NCBI RefSeq assembly: GCF_009754945.1
Contig: NZ_WPIN01000002.1
Span: 847,510-911,509, forward strand
Length of the DNA stretch: 64,000 bases
Reading direction: 5' to 3'
Source: Spirosoma arboris
GTDB lineage: Bacteria > Bacteroidota > Bacteroidia > Cytophagales > Spirosomataceae
The notes beneath the pieces were generated by a model. That model saw only the letters and a list, made by a program, of their open reading frames with translations, was not told the origin of the DNA and did no database searches. The first letter of the stretch is position 1, and each line of letters starts with the position of its first letter. A program made the translations under genes and the position numbers. Of this stretch, positions 51,873-60,581 are shown piece after piece.

Positions 51873-54800
51873 ATGCAATCCTCAACTGCTTACACAACGC
51901 TTTTACAACGCATAGACGAGTACAAAAAACGCTACTTCCAAAACCAATTGGTTAAAGGAAGTCTGTTTTTTATTGCCCTCCTCGGAAGTGGTTATCTATT
52001 TGTTAATACTGCTGAGTTTATCGGCAAATTTAATTCAGTTGGCCGAGGAGCCTTATTTTTCGGGTTTCTTCTGACTGCCTTAGTTGGCCTCTATTTATTT
52101 ATTATTCGCCCATTAATGAGTTTATATGGCCTCAATAAACCTTTGTCGAATGACGAGGCCGCACGTCAAATTGGAACGTTCTTTCCAGAGGTAGGAGATA
52201 AGCTTCTAAATACGCTTCAACTTCAGCGCATCTCATCTGACCAAAGCGATCTACTACAAGCTAGCTTAAATCAACGTTCACAACAGTTACTAATTAATCG
52301 TTTTGCCAATGCTATTCAAATCAGCAGTAATCGACAGTTTCTCAAATACGCCATTCCTCCGTTAGCTCTGATTCTCTTAATTCTAATTGTGAATCCTACA
52401 TTCTTCACAAAGTCATCAACACGGCTTGTGAATTATAATAAAGAGTTTGTCGAAGAAGCTCCCTTTAAGTTTATTGTTCAGAACAAGTCATTAAAGGCAT
52501 TTAGAAATGAAGATTTCCCATTAAAAGTAAAACTTACTGGCGACGCTTTACCACAAGCAGTATATGTTGTTGCTAATGGAACACGCTTTAAACTTGAACA
52601 AACAGGAGATCTGTTTTCGTATAATTTTGATAACCTCCAACGTGATCTAGACTTTCATTTAGAGGCTGCAGGTTTCAATTCAGAAGGATATAAAGTTACA
52701 CTGATTGACCGCCCAGCTGTCCTTTCGTTTAATGTTAAACTTGACTATCCGGCCTATCTTAACAAGCCTACTGAGCAGCTTTCAAATGTTGGTAATTTAC
52801 TTGTTCCACAAGGAACAGTAGTAAACTGGGAATTTGCTGCTGATCATACAGATTCATTGTTGCTACGTTTTAACACAGACGCAAAACCTTCATCAGCTCG
52901 TCTCATTGATAATAATACTTTCGTGTTAAATAGACGGTTAATGCAAAACGCTACGTATACTGTATCATTGAAAAACGGGCAAATTGCAGCACCATCGGTA
53001 ATTCAGTATAATGTCCAGGTCATTCCAGATCGGTTCCCACAAATTTCTGTTGATCGGATTCAGGACACAGTTACCTATAATTACATTGCTCTTTCAGGGC
53101 TTGTCTCTGATGACTATGGGTTCTCGAAGCTACGTCTGAATTACAAAATTAATCGCAACGGAAAAGAGTCAGCTTTATATAGCAAAGACATTCCAGTCAA
53201 CCGTTCGACTACTTCACAGAATTTCGTCTACAATTGGTCGCTTGATAGTTTGAAGCTGGGTCAAGAGGACAAACTTGAGTATTTCGTTCAGGTTTGGGAT
53301 AACGATGGCGTGAATGGGCCGAAGTCGAGCAGGTCAAATCAGCTGAATTTTGTGGTGCCATCAAACGCCGAAATTCAGAAACAGGTCGATAAGTCAGCCG
53401 AAAAAACTGAGCAACAAATTGACAACGCACTGAGCAAAACGCAGGAGATAAAGAAGGAGTTGAATCAGATGGAAGATCGTATGCGGACGAAAAAGTCATC
53501 CGATTTCCAGGACAAAAAACAACTCCAAGACGTATTACAGAAGCGTGAAGAGCTACTCAAGGAAATCCAAAAATTACAGGAGCAGTTCCAGAAAACGAAC
53601 GATACACAGCAGCGATTCTCTGAGAAGAATCAAGCAATGCAGGATAAATTAGAGCAGTTAAAAAAGCTATTCAATGAATTGCTTGATCCGGAATCGAAGC
53701 AACTTTATGAGCAGCTCAAGCAACTTCTTGAACGTAAGCAAGATGAAAAAGCATCGGATATGCTTGACAAATTGAGTCGTAAAGAAAAGAATATGGAGCG
53801 AGATTTAGATCGAGCCCTAAAGCTTTTCAAGCAGATGCAACTGGAGCAAAAAGTAAATAATATTGCAGAGAATCTAGAGAAGCAAGCAGAGAATTTAGAG
53901 AAACAGGCAGAAGAAAATGCCAAGAAAAACGAGACTTCACAGGATCAGCAGAAACAACAGGAGAAGTCTCAGGAAGACTTTAAAAACACGAAAGAGCAAC
54001 TGGATGAGTTGGAGAAACAGGCAGAGAAAGATGATTTAAATAAGCCTGAATCTTCTGAAGAAGAGCAGAAGGAAATTGAGAAAGACATGGAAGAAGCGAT
54101 GAAAAACATGAAGAGCAATCAGGGTAAGCAAGCTTCTTCTAAACAGCAAAAATCAGCTAAGTCCATGCGCGCAATGAGTAAGGCAATGAAAGAATCAATG
54201 CAATCGGCTGAGATGGAAGAGATGCAGGAAAATATGGATGATCTACGTAATATCCTCGATAACCTGATTACCCTTTCGTTTGGCCAGGAAAAAGTAATGA
54301 AGGATTTCCGGGGAATGAGTCTACAAGATCCTCGTGTAACTAAACTTTCTCAAGAGCAATTAAAGCTTCAGGACGATGCTAAAATAATCGAAGATAGCCT
54401 GAATGCATTGGCTAGTCGGGTTGTACAAATCCAATCGTTCGTGACCCGAGAGCTGACAAATATGAAGTCTTATATGGACGAAAGTGTTCAACAATTACGC
54501 GATCGTCGTTTAAGTATGGCTTCTTCTAAGCAACAATTTGCGATGACATCAATCAATAATCTTGCACTTATGCTTAGTGATGTATTAAAGAATATGCAGC
54601 AGCAAATGAATGCAATGGCAATGCCTGGTAAAGGCAAAGGTGGCAAAAAGGGAGAGAATCCTAGCGGAATGGGGGAGATGCAGAAGCAACTTAACGCCAA
54701 AATGCAGCAACTTCAGAAGGGAGGTAAAACCGGCAGAGGTCTCTCAGAAGAGCTATCTCAAATGGCTGCTGAACAAGCGATGATACGTCAAATGTTAAAG

Positions 54801-55175
54801 AAACTGGAGGAAAATGCGAAAGGAACTGAAGCAGGTAAACAACAGGAAAAACAGGTGAAGGATTTATTGGAAAAGATGGACGAATCAGAAACTGATTTAG
54901 TGAATAAGCGAGTAAATCCAAATCTTATCAATCGTCAGAATGAAATTCTCACTCGCTTATTGGAATCTGAGAAAGCCTTAAAACAACAGGAAGAAGATCC
55001 AAAGCGTCAGGCTGAAGCTGCTAAATCAACGAAGCGCAGTACACCTTCATTTTTCGATTCTACTAACTTACAGCAGAAAACGAAACAAGTTGAAGTACTT
55101 CGATCAGTCACACCAAATTATAATCTTTTTTACAAAAAAGAAGCAAATCAGTATTTGCAGAAAGTAAGTAAGTAA
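51873..55175 (+). CDS. DUF4175 family large membrane coiled-coil protein
   Basis: 1100 residues. Two or three N-terminal membrane helices (KGSLFFIALLGSGYLFVNTA, ALFFGFLLTALVGLYLFIIR, FLKYAIPPLALILLILIVNP), then beta-rich repeats like Ig folds (about 190-500). From ~510 to ~1000 a very long Gln/Glu/Lys-rich coiled coil follows, with stretches such as QKQQEKSQEDFKNTKEQLDE. A Gly/Met patch (MAMPGKGKGGKKGENPS) and a short C-terminus close it. The architecture fits DUF4175, whose function is unknown; I recall it near mnmG in other Cytophagales. Highly AT-rich codons. Confidence 0.85.
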   Translation: MQSSTAYTTLLQRIDEYKKRYFQNQLVKGSLFFIALLGSGYLFVNTAEFIGKFNSVGRGALFFGFLLTALVGLYLFIIRPLMSLYGLNKPLSNDEAARQIGTFFPEVGDKLLNTLQLQRISSDQSDLLQASLNQRSQQLLINRFANAIQISSNRQFLKYAIPPLALILLILIVNPTFFTKSSTRLVNYNKEFVEEAPFKFIVQNKSLKAFRNEDFPLKVKLTGDALPQAVYVVANGTRFKLEQTGDLFSYNFDNLQRDLDFHLEAAGFNSEGYKVTLIDRPAVLSFNVKLDYPAYLNKPTEQLSNVGNLLVPQGTVVNWEFAADHTDSLLLRFNTDAKPSSARLIDNNTFVLNRRLMQNATYTVSLKNGQIAAPSVIQYNVQVIPDRFPQISVDRIQDTVTYNYIALSGLVSDDYGFSKLRLNYKINRNGKESALYSKDIPVNRSTTSQNFVYNWSLDSLKLGQEDKLEYFVQVWDNDGVNGPKSSRSNQLNFVVPSNAEIQKQVDKSAEKTEQQIDNALSKTQEIKKELNQMEDRMRTKKSSDFQDKKQLQDVLQKREELLKEIQKLQEQFQKTNDTQQRFSEKNQAMQDKLEQLKKLFNELLDPESKQLYEQLKQLLERKQDEKASDMLDKLSRKEKNMERDLDRALKLFKQMQLEQKVNNIAENLEKQAENLEKQAEENAKKNETSQDQQKQQEKSQEDFKNTKEQLDELEKQAEKDDLNKPESSEEEQKEIEKDMEEAMKNMKSNQGKQASSKQQKSAKSMRAMSKAMKESMQSAEMEEMQENMDDLRNILDNLITLSFGQEKVMKDFRGMSLQDPRVTKLSQEQLKLQDDAKIIEDSLNALASRVVQIQSFVTRELTNMKSYMDESVQQLRDRRLSMASSKQQFAMTSINNLALMLSDVLKNMQQQMNAMAMPGKGKGGKKGENPSGMGEMQKQLNAKMQQLQKGGKTGRGLSEELSQMAAEQAMIRQMLKKLEENAKGTEAGKQQEKQVKDLLEKMDESETDLVNKRVNPNLINRQNEILTRLLESEKALKQQEEDPKRQAEAAKSTKRSTPSFFDSTNLQQKTKQVEVLRSVTPNYNLFYKKEANQYLQKVSK

Positions 55176-55193
55176 ATCTCACTTTCTCATTTG

Positions 55194-55227
55194 ACCGCTG
55201 ACTTGGCACGAAGGTCAGCGGTTTTTT
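55194..55227 (+). terminator. Terminator after the DUF4175 gene
   Basis: ACCGCTGAC (55194-55202) pairs with GTCAGCGGT (55214-55222), 11-base loop, followed by TTTTTT. Confidence 0.85.
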
Positions 55228-55293
55228 GTTGCTTATGTATCAGTTTTTAATCACGTTTTATCTTTTCAACAACTTTCAACAATTTTGTGAAAA

Positions 55294-55309
55294 GTTTCCA
55301 CGTGAAACA
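55294..55309. promoter_or_regulatory. Candidate parS (ParB-binding) site 2
   Basis: GTTTCCACGTGAAACA matches TGTTCCACGTGAAACA at 14 of 16 positions; the two differences are the first two bases. It lies 20 bases before the mnmG start, 3 kb from the origin candidate. Confidence 0.7.
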
Positions 55310-55329
55310 TTTTTCAAAAATCATCAAAA

Positions 55330-57189
55330 ATGTATTCTTCTTACGACGTCATTGTAGTTGGTGCAGGCCATGCAGGATGTGAAGCAGCAAGTGCTGCTGC
55401 GACAATGGGCTCACGAGTTTTATTGATTACAATGAATATGCAAACCATTGCGCAAATGTCCTGTAACCCAGCAATGGGTGGAGTAGCGAAAGGGCAAATT
55501 GTGCGAGAAGTTGACGCATTGGGTGGAATGTCAGGAATTATCAGTGATAAAAGCATGATTCAATTCCGGATGCTAAACCGTTCAAAAGGGCCGGCTATGT
55601 GGAGTCCGCGCTGTCAAAGCGATCGTAATGTGTTTGCATTGGAATGGAGGAAAGCACTAGAAGAAAATAGAAATATTGATTTCTGGCAGGATACAGTAAA
55701 TGAAGTGATTGTGAAAGATGGCCGAATAGCTGGTGTAAAAACAAGTTTAGGCGTAGAATTTATCACCAAAGCTGTAGTCTTAACAAATGGTACGTTTTTA
55801 AACGGCAAGATGTTTATAGGCGAGAAAGTATTCGGTGGAGGGCGAACTGCTGAACGTTCAGCAACAGGCTTAACTGAGCAATTGGTGAGTTTAGGCTTTG
55901 AGGCTGGGCGAATGAAAACCGGAACACCACCGCGCGTAGATGGTCGAAGCTTGGATTACAGTAGGATGGAAGAGCAACTTGGAGATGAAAATCCTGGGAA
56001 ATTTTCCTACACAAATACGCCAGCGCTAATTAAACAACGTAGCTGTTGGATCACGTATACCAATCAGGCCGTACATGATGAACTGAAAACAGGCTTTGAA
56101 AAGTCACCCATGTTTACGGGAAGAATCAAAGGGTTAGGCCCACGCTATTGCCCTTCTGTAGAGGACAAAATCAATCGCTTTGCTGATAAAGACAGACACC
56201 AGATTTTCGTAGAACCGGAAGGCTGGGACACAGTAGAAGTTTATGTAAATGGCTTCTCAACATCTCTTCCAGAGACCGTTCAATACAATGCCTTACGAAA
56301 AATTGAAGGATTTGAAAACGTTCGAATGTTTCGGCCTGGCTATGCAGTTGAGTACGATTTCTTCCCACCAACACAGTTAAAACCGACCCTGGAAACACAA
56401 TTAGTGCATAATCTCTTTTTCGCTGGGCAAATAAATGGAACGACTGGCTATGAGGAAGCGGCCTGCCAAGGACTAATGGCTGGCATAAACGCCCACCGAA
56501 ACGTAAATGAAGAAGCCGAATTTACCATCAAACGCTCAGAGGGTTATATAGGTGTCTTGATCGATGATCTTATTACAAAAGGTACAGAGGAGCCTTACCG
56601 AATGTTCACTTCTCGGGCTGAATATCGAACTCTATTACGTCAGGATAATGCAGATTTGAGGTTGACCGAAAAAGGATATGCAATAGGTTTAGCCTCTCAG
56701 GAACGCTATGAGAATATGCTTATAAAGCGTGATGGCGTAGCGGAACTAACAGAAGCTATACGAGCGACTAAGGTAAAACCTGAAGAAATCAATGGATGGT
56801 TAGCGTCGAAAAACAGTGCCCAGCTTCGCGAAAAAGGTAGTTTTTATACCTTGCTGAAACGACCAGAAATAGATCAGGAGGATGTGAAAGAATTGCTGAA
56901 AATGATTCCAGATATGCCTGGGGTAGGGGAGGAGATCATTGAACAAACCGTCATCGAAATTAAATATGAAGACTATCTGAATCGGGAAAAACAAAACGCC
57001 GATAAGTTAGATAAATGGGAAAGCCTGTCGATCAATCCTACTTTTGATTATGATCGACTTAAAGCGCTTTCCTTTGAAGGTAAAGAAAAATTGAAGCGTT
57101 TGCGTCCAGCAACTATTGGTCAGGCATCCCGAATTAGTGGTGTGAGCCCTTCCGATGTTTCGATTTTGTTGGTCTACATGGGCCGTTAG
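55330..57189 (+). CDS. mnmG: tRNA uridine-5-carboxymethylaminomethyl modification enzyme MnmG (GidA)
   Basis: 619 residues, the usual length. FAD-binding VVGAGHAGCEAA (residues 9-20), GGVAKGQIVREVDALGG, the active-site Cys segment SCNPAMGG, GRIKGLGPRYCPSVEDKI and ATIGQASRISGVSPSDVSIL at the end all match. With MnmE it installs the cmnm5 group on wobble uridine 34 of tRNAs. Its old name GidA reflects frequent location next to oriC; here it is ~1.1 kb from the origin candidate. The parS-like site sits in its leader. Confidence 0.98.
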   Translation: MYSSYDVIVVGAGHAGCEAASAAATMGSRVLLITMNMQTIAQMSCNPAMGGVAKGQIVREVDALGGMSGIISDKSMIQFRMLNRSKGPAMWSPRCQSDRNVFALEWRKALEENRNIDFWQDTVNEVIVKDGRIAGVKTSLGVEFITKAVVLTNGTFLNGKMFIGEKVFGGGRTAERSATGLTEQLVSLGFEAGRMKTGTPPRVDGRSLDYSRMEEQLGDENPGKFSYTNTPALIKQRSCWITYTNQAVHDELKTGFEKSPMFTGRIKGLGPRYCPSVEDKINRFADKDRHQIFVEPEGWDTVEVYVNGFSTSLPETVQYNALRKIEGFENVRMFRPGYAVEYDFFPPTQLKPTLETQLVHNLFFAGQINGTTGYEEAACQGLMAGINAHRNVNEEAEFTIKRSEGYIGVLIDDLITKGTEEPYRMFTSRAEYRTLLRQDNADLRLTEKGYAIGLASQERYENMLIKRDGVAELTEAIRATKVKPEEINGWLASKNSAQLREKGSFYTLLKRPEIDQEDVKELLKMIPDMPGVGEEIIEQTVIEIKYEDYLNREKQNADKLDKWESLSINPTFDYDRLKALSFEGKEKLKRLRPATIGQASRISGVSPSDVSILLVYMGR

Positions 57190-57195
57190 AAAAGT

Positions 57196-57241
57196 AGGTT
57201 CTGATTATACAATCAAGTTGATTTGTGATCAGAACCTTTTT
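57196..57241 (+). terminator. Terminator after mnmG
   Basis: AGGTTCTGAT (57196-57205) pairs with ATCAGAACCT (57228-57237), 22-base loop, followed by TTTT. Confidence 0.8.
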
Positions 57242-57267
57242 GTATCCATAGAATTTTAATCGCGAAT

Positions 57268-58149
57268 TTGGAAACTATAACAGAATGCCCAGTTTGTGGC
57301 GCCAATCGATTCAAGCCGTTTTTAGTCTGTCAAGATTACCTTGTTAGCCAACAGAAGTTCGCCATTCAACAATGTGAAACATGCGATTTTCGGTTAACAA
57401 ATCCTCGGCCTGATGCTAATTCAATAGGTTCCTATTATAAATCCGAAGATTATGTATCCCACAATGATGAGGGGAAAGGACTAATAAATACAGCTTATCG
57501 CATTGTGCGAAATTATACGCTACGCTCCAAACTTAACTTAATTAATAAGCTGAATGGAGGAGAGGGGCGAATTCTGGATGTAGGTTGTGGGACAGGAGCA
57601 TTTCTAGAAAACTGTAAAACAGCTGGTTGGAATGTAATGGGTATGGAACCCGACAGTGATGCTCGAGACATTGCCCAGAAAAAATTAGAGATTGAGGTAA
57701 AACCAAATCTAGAAGCCATCAAAGGAGAGGAACCTTTTGACATCATTTCTCTCTGGCATGTTCTCGAACATGTTTCAAATTTAAATGAAGTAATTCCGCA
57801 GTTATATCAATTATTAAGTAGCAAGGGGACACTGCTAATTGCTGTCCCAAATTCTGACTCATACGATGCCCATTATTTCAAAGAATATTGGGCAGCGTAT
57901 GACGTTCCCCGTCACTTGCATCATTTCACTCCATCGACCATAAAGCCACTCTTCCAAAAGCATGGGTTTGTATTAACTGATCAGAAGCCAATGGTATTTG
58001 ATGCATTCTATATTGCTATGCTAAGCACACGTTATAAGAGTGGAAAGGCCGATTATCTAAAAAGTATACAGATAGGCTTATCATCAAATGCCGAAGCTAA
58101 ACGTACTGGCAATTCATCTAGCTTAATCTATATATTAAAGAAAGCCTAA
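57268..58149 (+). CDS. Class I SAM-dependent methyltransferase with zinc-finger-like N-terminus
   Basis: 293 residues starting at TTG 57268, the only in-frame start that keeps the Cys cluster. The N-terminus has ECPVCGAN and QQCETCDFRLTNPRP, a likely zinc site, typical of 'methyltransferase with C-x2-C N-terminus' proteins. SAM motif I ILDVGCGTGAFLE, motif II/III GMEPDSDARDIA, then DIISLWHVLEHV and LLIAVPNSDS. The substrate is unknown; such genes are often near glycan or lipid biosynthesis. It is 78 bases after mnmG and immediately left of the origin candidate. Confidence 0.9.
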   Translation: METITECPVCGANRFKPFLVCQDYLVSQQKFAIQQCETCDFRLTNPRPDANSIGSYYKSEDYVSHNDEGKGLINTAYRIVRNYTLRSKLNLINKLNGGEGRILDVGCGTGAFLENCKTAGWNVMGMEPDSDARDIAQKKLEIEVKPNLEAIKGEEPFDIISLWHVLEHVSNLNEVIPQLYQLLSSKGTLLIAVPNSDSYDAHYFKEYWAAYDVPRHLHHFTPSTIKPLFQKHGFVLTDQKPMVFDAFYIAMLSTRYKSGKADYLKSIQIGLSSNAEAKRTGNSSSLIYILKKA

Positions 58150-58208
58150 CAATATCAGAACCTTCATCCCTAAGCATTATATCGTTCGTTTAACCTCTAA
58201 ATAATAGG

Positions 58209-58231
58209 AGGGCACAATAATTGCCCTTTAA
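58209..58231 (+). terminator. Weak hairpin after the methyltransferase gene
   Basis: AGGGCA (58209-58214) and TGCCCT (58222-58227), followed by TTAAA. It marks the left border of the origin candidate. Confidence 0.4.
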
Positions 58232-58294
58232 AAGGGTGATTGAGATTTATTTTCCTCTGAAAGGCAAAGGTCTATTCTAAATTAAAAAAGTGAA

Positions 58295-58680
58295 ATTTTT
58301 GTGTGAATAACCATGTGCATAAGTAAACAGTAGAAGTGGAAAACGTGTTTACAAGGGTCTGAACTTATGTGGAATGAATCGATAGTAATCCACACACGAA
58401 ATATTAAGGCTGGTTGATGTGGAGAAAACCCTACATATCACAACTGATTCCACAAATTTTCCCCACTGAAAACTGTGTACAAATATTATGCACAAATCCA
58501 CAATTACTTAACAAACAAAATGTGGAAAAGATGTTATTTACTTTAAAATGAGTAATTTAATTGTGGATAAGCAAATCTGGTCTCGTGGATAAACTGATTA
58601 TCTTTTCCACAAAAGGCAATTCTAATAGTGGACAACTTAATTATTCACATTTCCACATGACTAATGGTTATAATAACGTT
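58295..58680. other. Candidate replication origin oriC with DnaA boxes and AT-rich stretch
   Basis: In this gene-free stretch (58150-58704) there is one exact DnaA box TGTGGATAA (58562-58570) and about ten close copies. Fits to TTATNCACA: TTATGCACA (58486-58494) and TTATTCACA (58641-58649). One-mismatch copies: 58302-58310, 58386-58394, 58418-58426, 58521-58529, 58584-58592, 58603-58611. The part 58500-58560 is almost purely A/T apart from the boxes and could be the unwinding element. The dense boxes, AT richness, nearby mnmG and parS-like sites make this an origin candidate. No computed GC skew is available. Confidence 0.78.
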
Positions 58681-58704
58681 TCTTTTAAAAAGCTTTTTTA
58701 TAAA

Positions 58705-60513
58705 ATGTTAATAAGGTCAAAAGTCATTGTTGTAATGCTATGCCTGTTGTCAGCCGGGCTGGTGTATGGACAGGGGGGGACAACGCTGGCCGAAGAATAT
58801 TACAAAACAGGTGAGTTTGAAAAAGCAGCAAACGAATATGCCAAGCTGTTGAAAACAGACGTCACATGGATAAGACTGACTCGGTATATAACGAGCCTCC
58901 AAAAAACCAATAAAATTGAGGACGCACTAAAATATCTAAAGAAGCAACAGCGAAGTGATGAAGCCAATCGTGCTTATTACGAATTGTTGAGTGGGCAACT
59001 GGCCACACAACAGGGCGATACCACACAGGCTCAAGCTCAGTATGCGGCCGCCTTACAATCGAGTAAAGCATCGATTGCAAAACTCGAAAAACTGGCAACG
59101 GCCTTTACTGAAGTTGGAGAGACGCGCTGGGCTGTCCGAACGCTTGAAACGGCACGTGAAGTCAGTAAAGACCCAACGTCGTACAGCGAGGATTTAATGG
59201 CGCTGTATCGGTCAACTGGTCAAACTGAAAAGGCAATTGATGAAATTATTACGACCAGTAAACAAACAGATAAAAAAGAGACGGTTTTGGCGGCTTTGCA
59301 AGGGTTTATCAACACAAAGGATGAGCCACTTGTGGAAAAAGCGCTTTATACAAAAATTCAATTAGAACCGAATGAACTAGCTTATAATGAGTTACTTATC
59401 TGGTATTTTGTACAGAAACAGAAATTCAGTAGAGCATTGTTGCAGGAAAAAGCAACTGATAAACGAATGAAATTAAATGGCAGTCGGGTCTATGACTTAG
59501 GTATGTTAGCCATGAACAACAAAGAATACAAAGCTGCTGCAGATGCATTTGAGTATGTCACAACGACTTATCCACAAGGCCAGCTTTACCCATTTGCCCG
59601 TCGATTAGTTATAAATGCTAGGGAAGAACAGGTTAAGAATACGTATCCGATTGATAAACTTGAAATCAGAAAGTTAATCGCTGATTATCAGCGTATGTTG
59701 CAAGAGATTGGTACTAATGTCAAAACACTTGAAGCCTTACGAAGTACGGCTAATCTTTATGGAAACTATCTTGACAGCAAAGACACTGCATTGACAGTTC
59801 TTGATCTGGCTATCGATTTAGGCAAAGCTGATAAAAATTTTGTTGATCGGTGTAAACTCGATAAAGGGGATATTTATCTGCTTAAAGGCGAACCATGGGA
59901 ATCCACATTATTGTACTCTCAGGTGGAAAAGTCTCAGAAAGAAGAACTATTAGGGTATGAGGCTAAACTGAAAAATGCCAAACTACACTATTACAAAGGT
60001 AATTTCTCCGTAGCAAAGGATTTACTTGATGTTCTAAAACTGGCTACTTCCCGAGAAATCGCCAATGATGCCGAACAGTTAAGTTTATTAATTGTGGATA
60101 ACACTGGTATGGATAGTACAGAAGCTGCCATGCGATGGTATGCTGATACGGAATTGCTGCTTTTACAGAATAAAACTGATGAAGCTGTGGATAACCTCAA
60201 TCGAATGTTGACAAAGTATGGAGATCACAGCATCGCGGATGAGGTGCTTTGGTTACGAGCTAATACTTATATGAAGCAGGGGAAAAATGCTGAAGCACTC
60301 GAAGACCTAAAGCAAATTGTCAATAAATACCCAAATGATATTTTAGGAGACGATGCCTTATTCACTCAGGGAAAAATTTATGATGAGCGCTTAAAAGATA
60401 AAGCAGCCGCCATGGAGGCTTTTCAGAAAGTACTTACAAAGTATCCTGGAAGTATCTATGGGGCTGAGGCTCGCAAGCGATACCGTGCTTTACGGGGAGA
60501 TACGGTGAATTAA
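58705..60513 (+). CDS. Secreted tetratricopeptide-repeat protein
   Basis: 602 residues from the ATG at 58705, giving a signal peptide (MLIRSKVIVVMLCLLSAGLVYGQ); the longer frame would reach into the origin candidate. The body consists of TPR-like helices: LAEEYYKTGEFEKAANEYAKLLK, TQAQAQYAAALQSSKASIAK, and a clear TPR set at the end (LWLRANTYMKQGKNAEALEDLKQIVNKYP in two blocks, then FTQGKIYDERLKDKAAAMEAFQKVLTKYP in two blocks). It probably is a periplasmic scaffold. Three exact DnaA boxes lie inside the coding sequence (59568, 60093, 60186). Confidence 0.85.
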   Translation: MLIRSKVIVVMLCLLSAGLVYGQGGTTLAEEYYKTGEFEKAANEYAKLLKTDVTWIRLTRYITSLQKTNKIEDALKYLKKQQRSDEANRAYYELLSGQLATQQGDTTQAQAQYAAALQSSKASIAKLEKLATAFTEVGETRWAVRTLETAREVSKDPTSYSEDLMALYRSTGQTEKAIDEIITTSKQTDKKETVLAALQGFINTKDEPLVEKALYTKIQLEPNELAYNELLIWYFVQKQKFSRALLQEKATDKRMKLNGSRVYDLGMLAMNNKEYKAAADAFEYVTTTYPQGQLYPFARRLVINAREEQVKNTYPIDKLEIRKLIADYQRMLQEIGTNVKTLEALRSTANLYGNYLDSKDTALTVLDLAIDLGKADKNFVDRCKLDKGDIYLLKGEPWESTLLYSQVEKSQKEELLGYEAKLKNAKLHYYKGNFSVAKDLLDVLKLATSREIANDAEQLSLLIVDNTGMDSTEAAMRWYADTELLLLQNKTDEAVDNLNRMLTKYGDHSIADEVLWLRANTYMKQGKNAEALEDLKQIVNKYPNDILGDDALFTQGKIYDERLKDKAAAMEAFQKVLTKYPGSIYGAEARKRYRALRGDTVN

Positions 60514-60521
60514 AAACACGA

Positions 60522-60581
60522 TTAGTTATCCACAAAAAAGCCAGAAATCCATAAATTTCTGGCTTTTTTGTGGATAACTAA
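60522..60581. terminator. 27-bp terminator hairpin carrying a DnaA box in each arm
   Basis: Arms 60522-60548 and 60555-60581 are perfect reverse complements with a 6-base loop (CCATAA). Each arm contains an exact DnaA box: TTATCCACA (60526-60534) and TGTGGATAA (60569-60577), followed or preceded by an A/T run next to GCCAGAAA. It ends both the TPR gene and thrC (convergent). Confidence 0.9.

Noticed and set aside
58561..58704. Upstream extension of the TPR protein
   Set aside because: The extra 48 residues precede a clear signal peptide and coincide with DnaA boxes, so they are unlikely to be coding.
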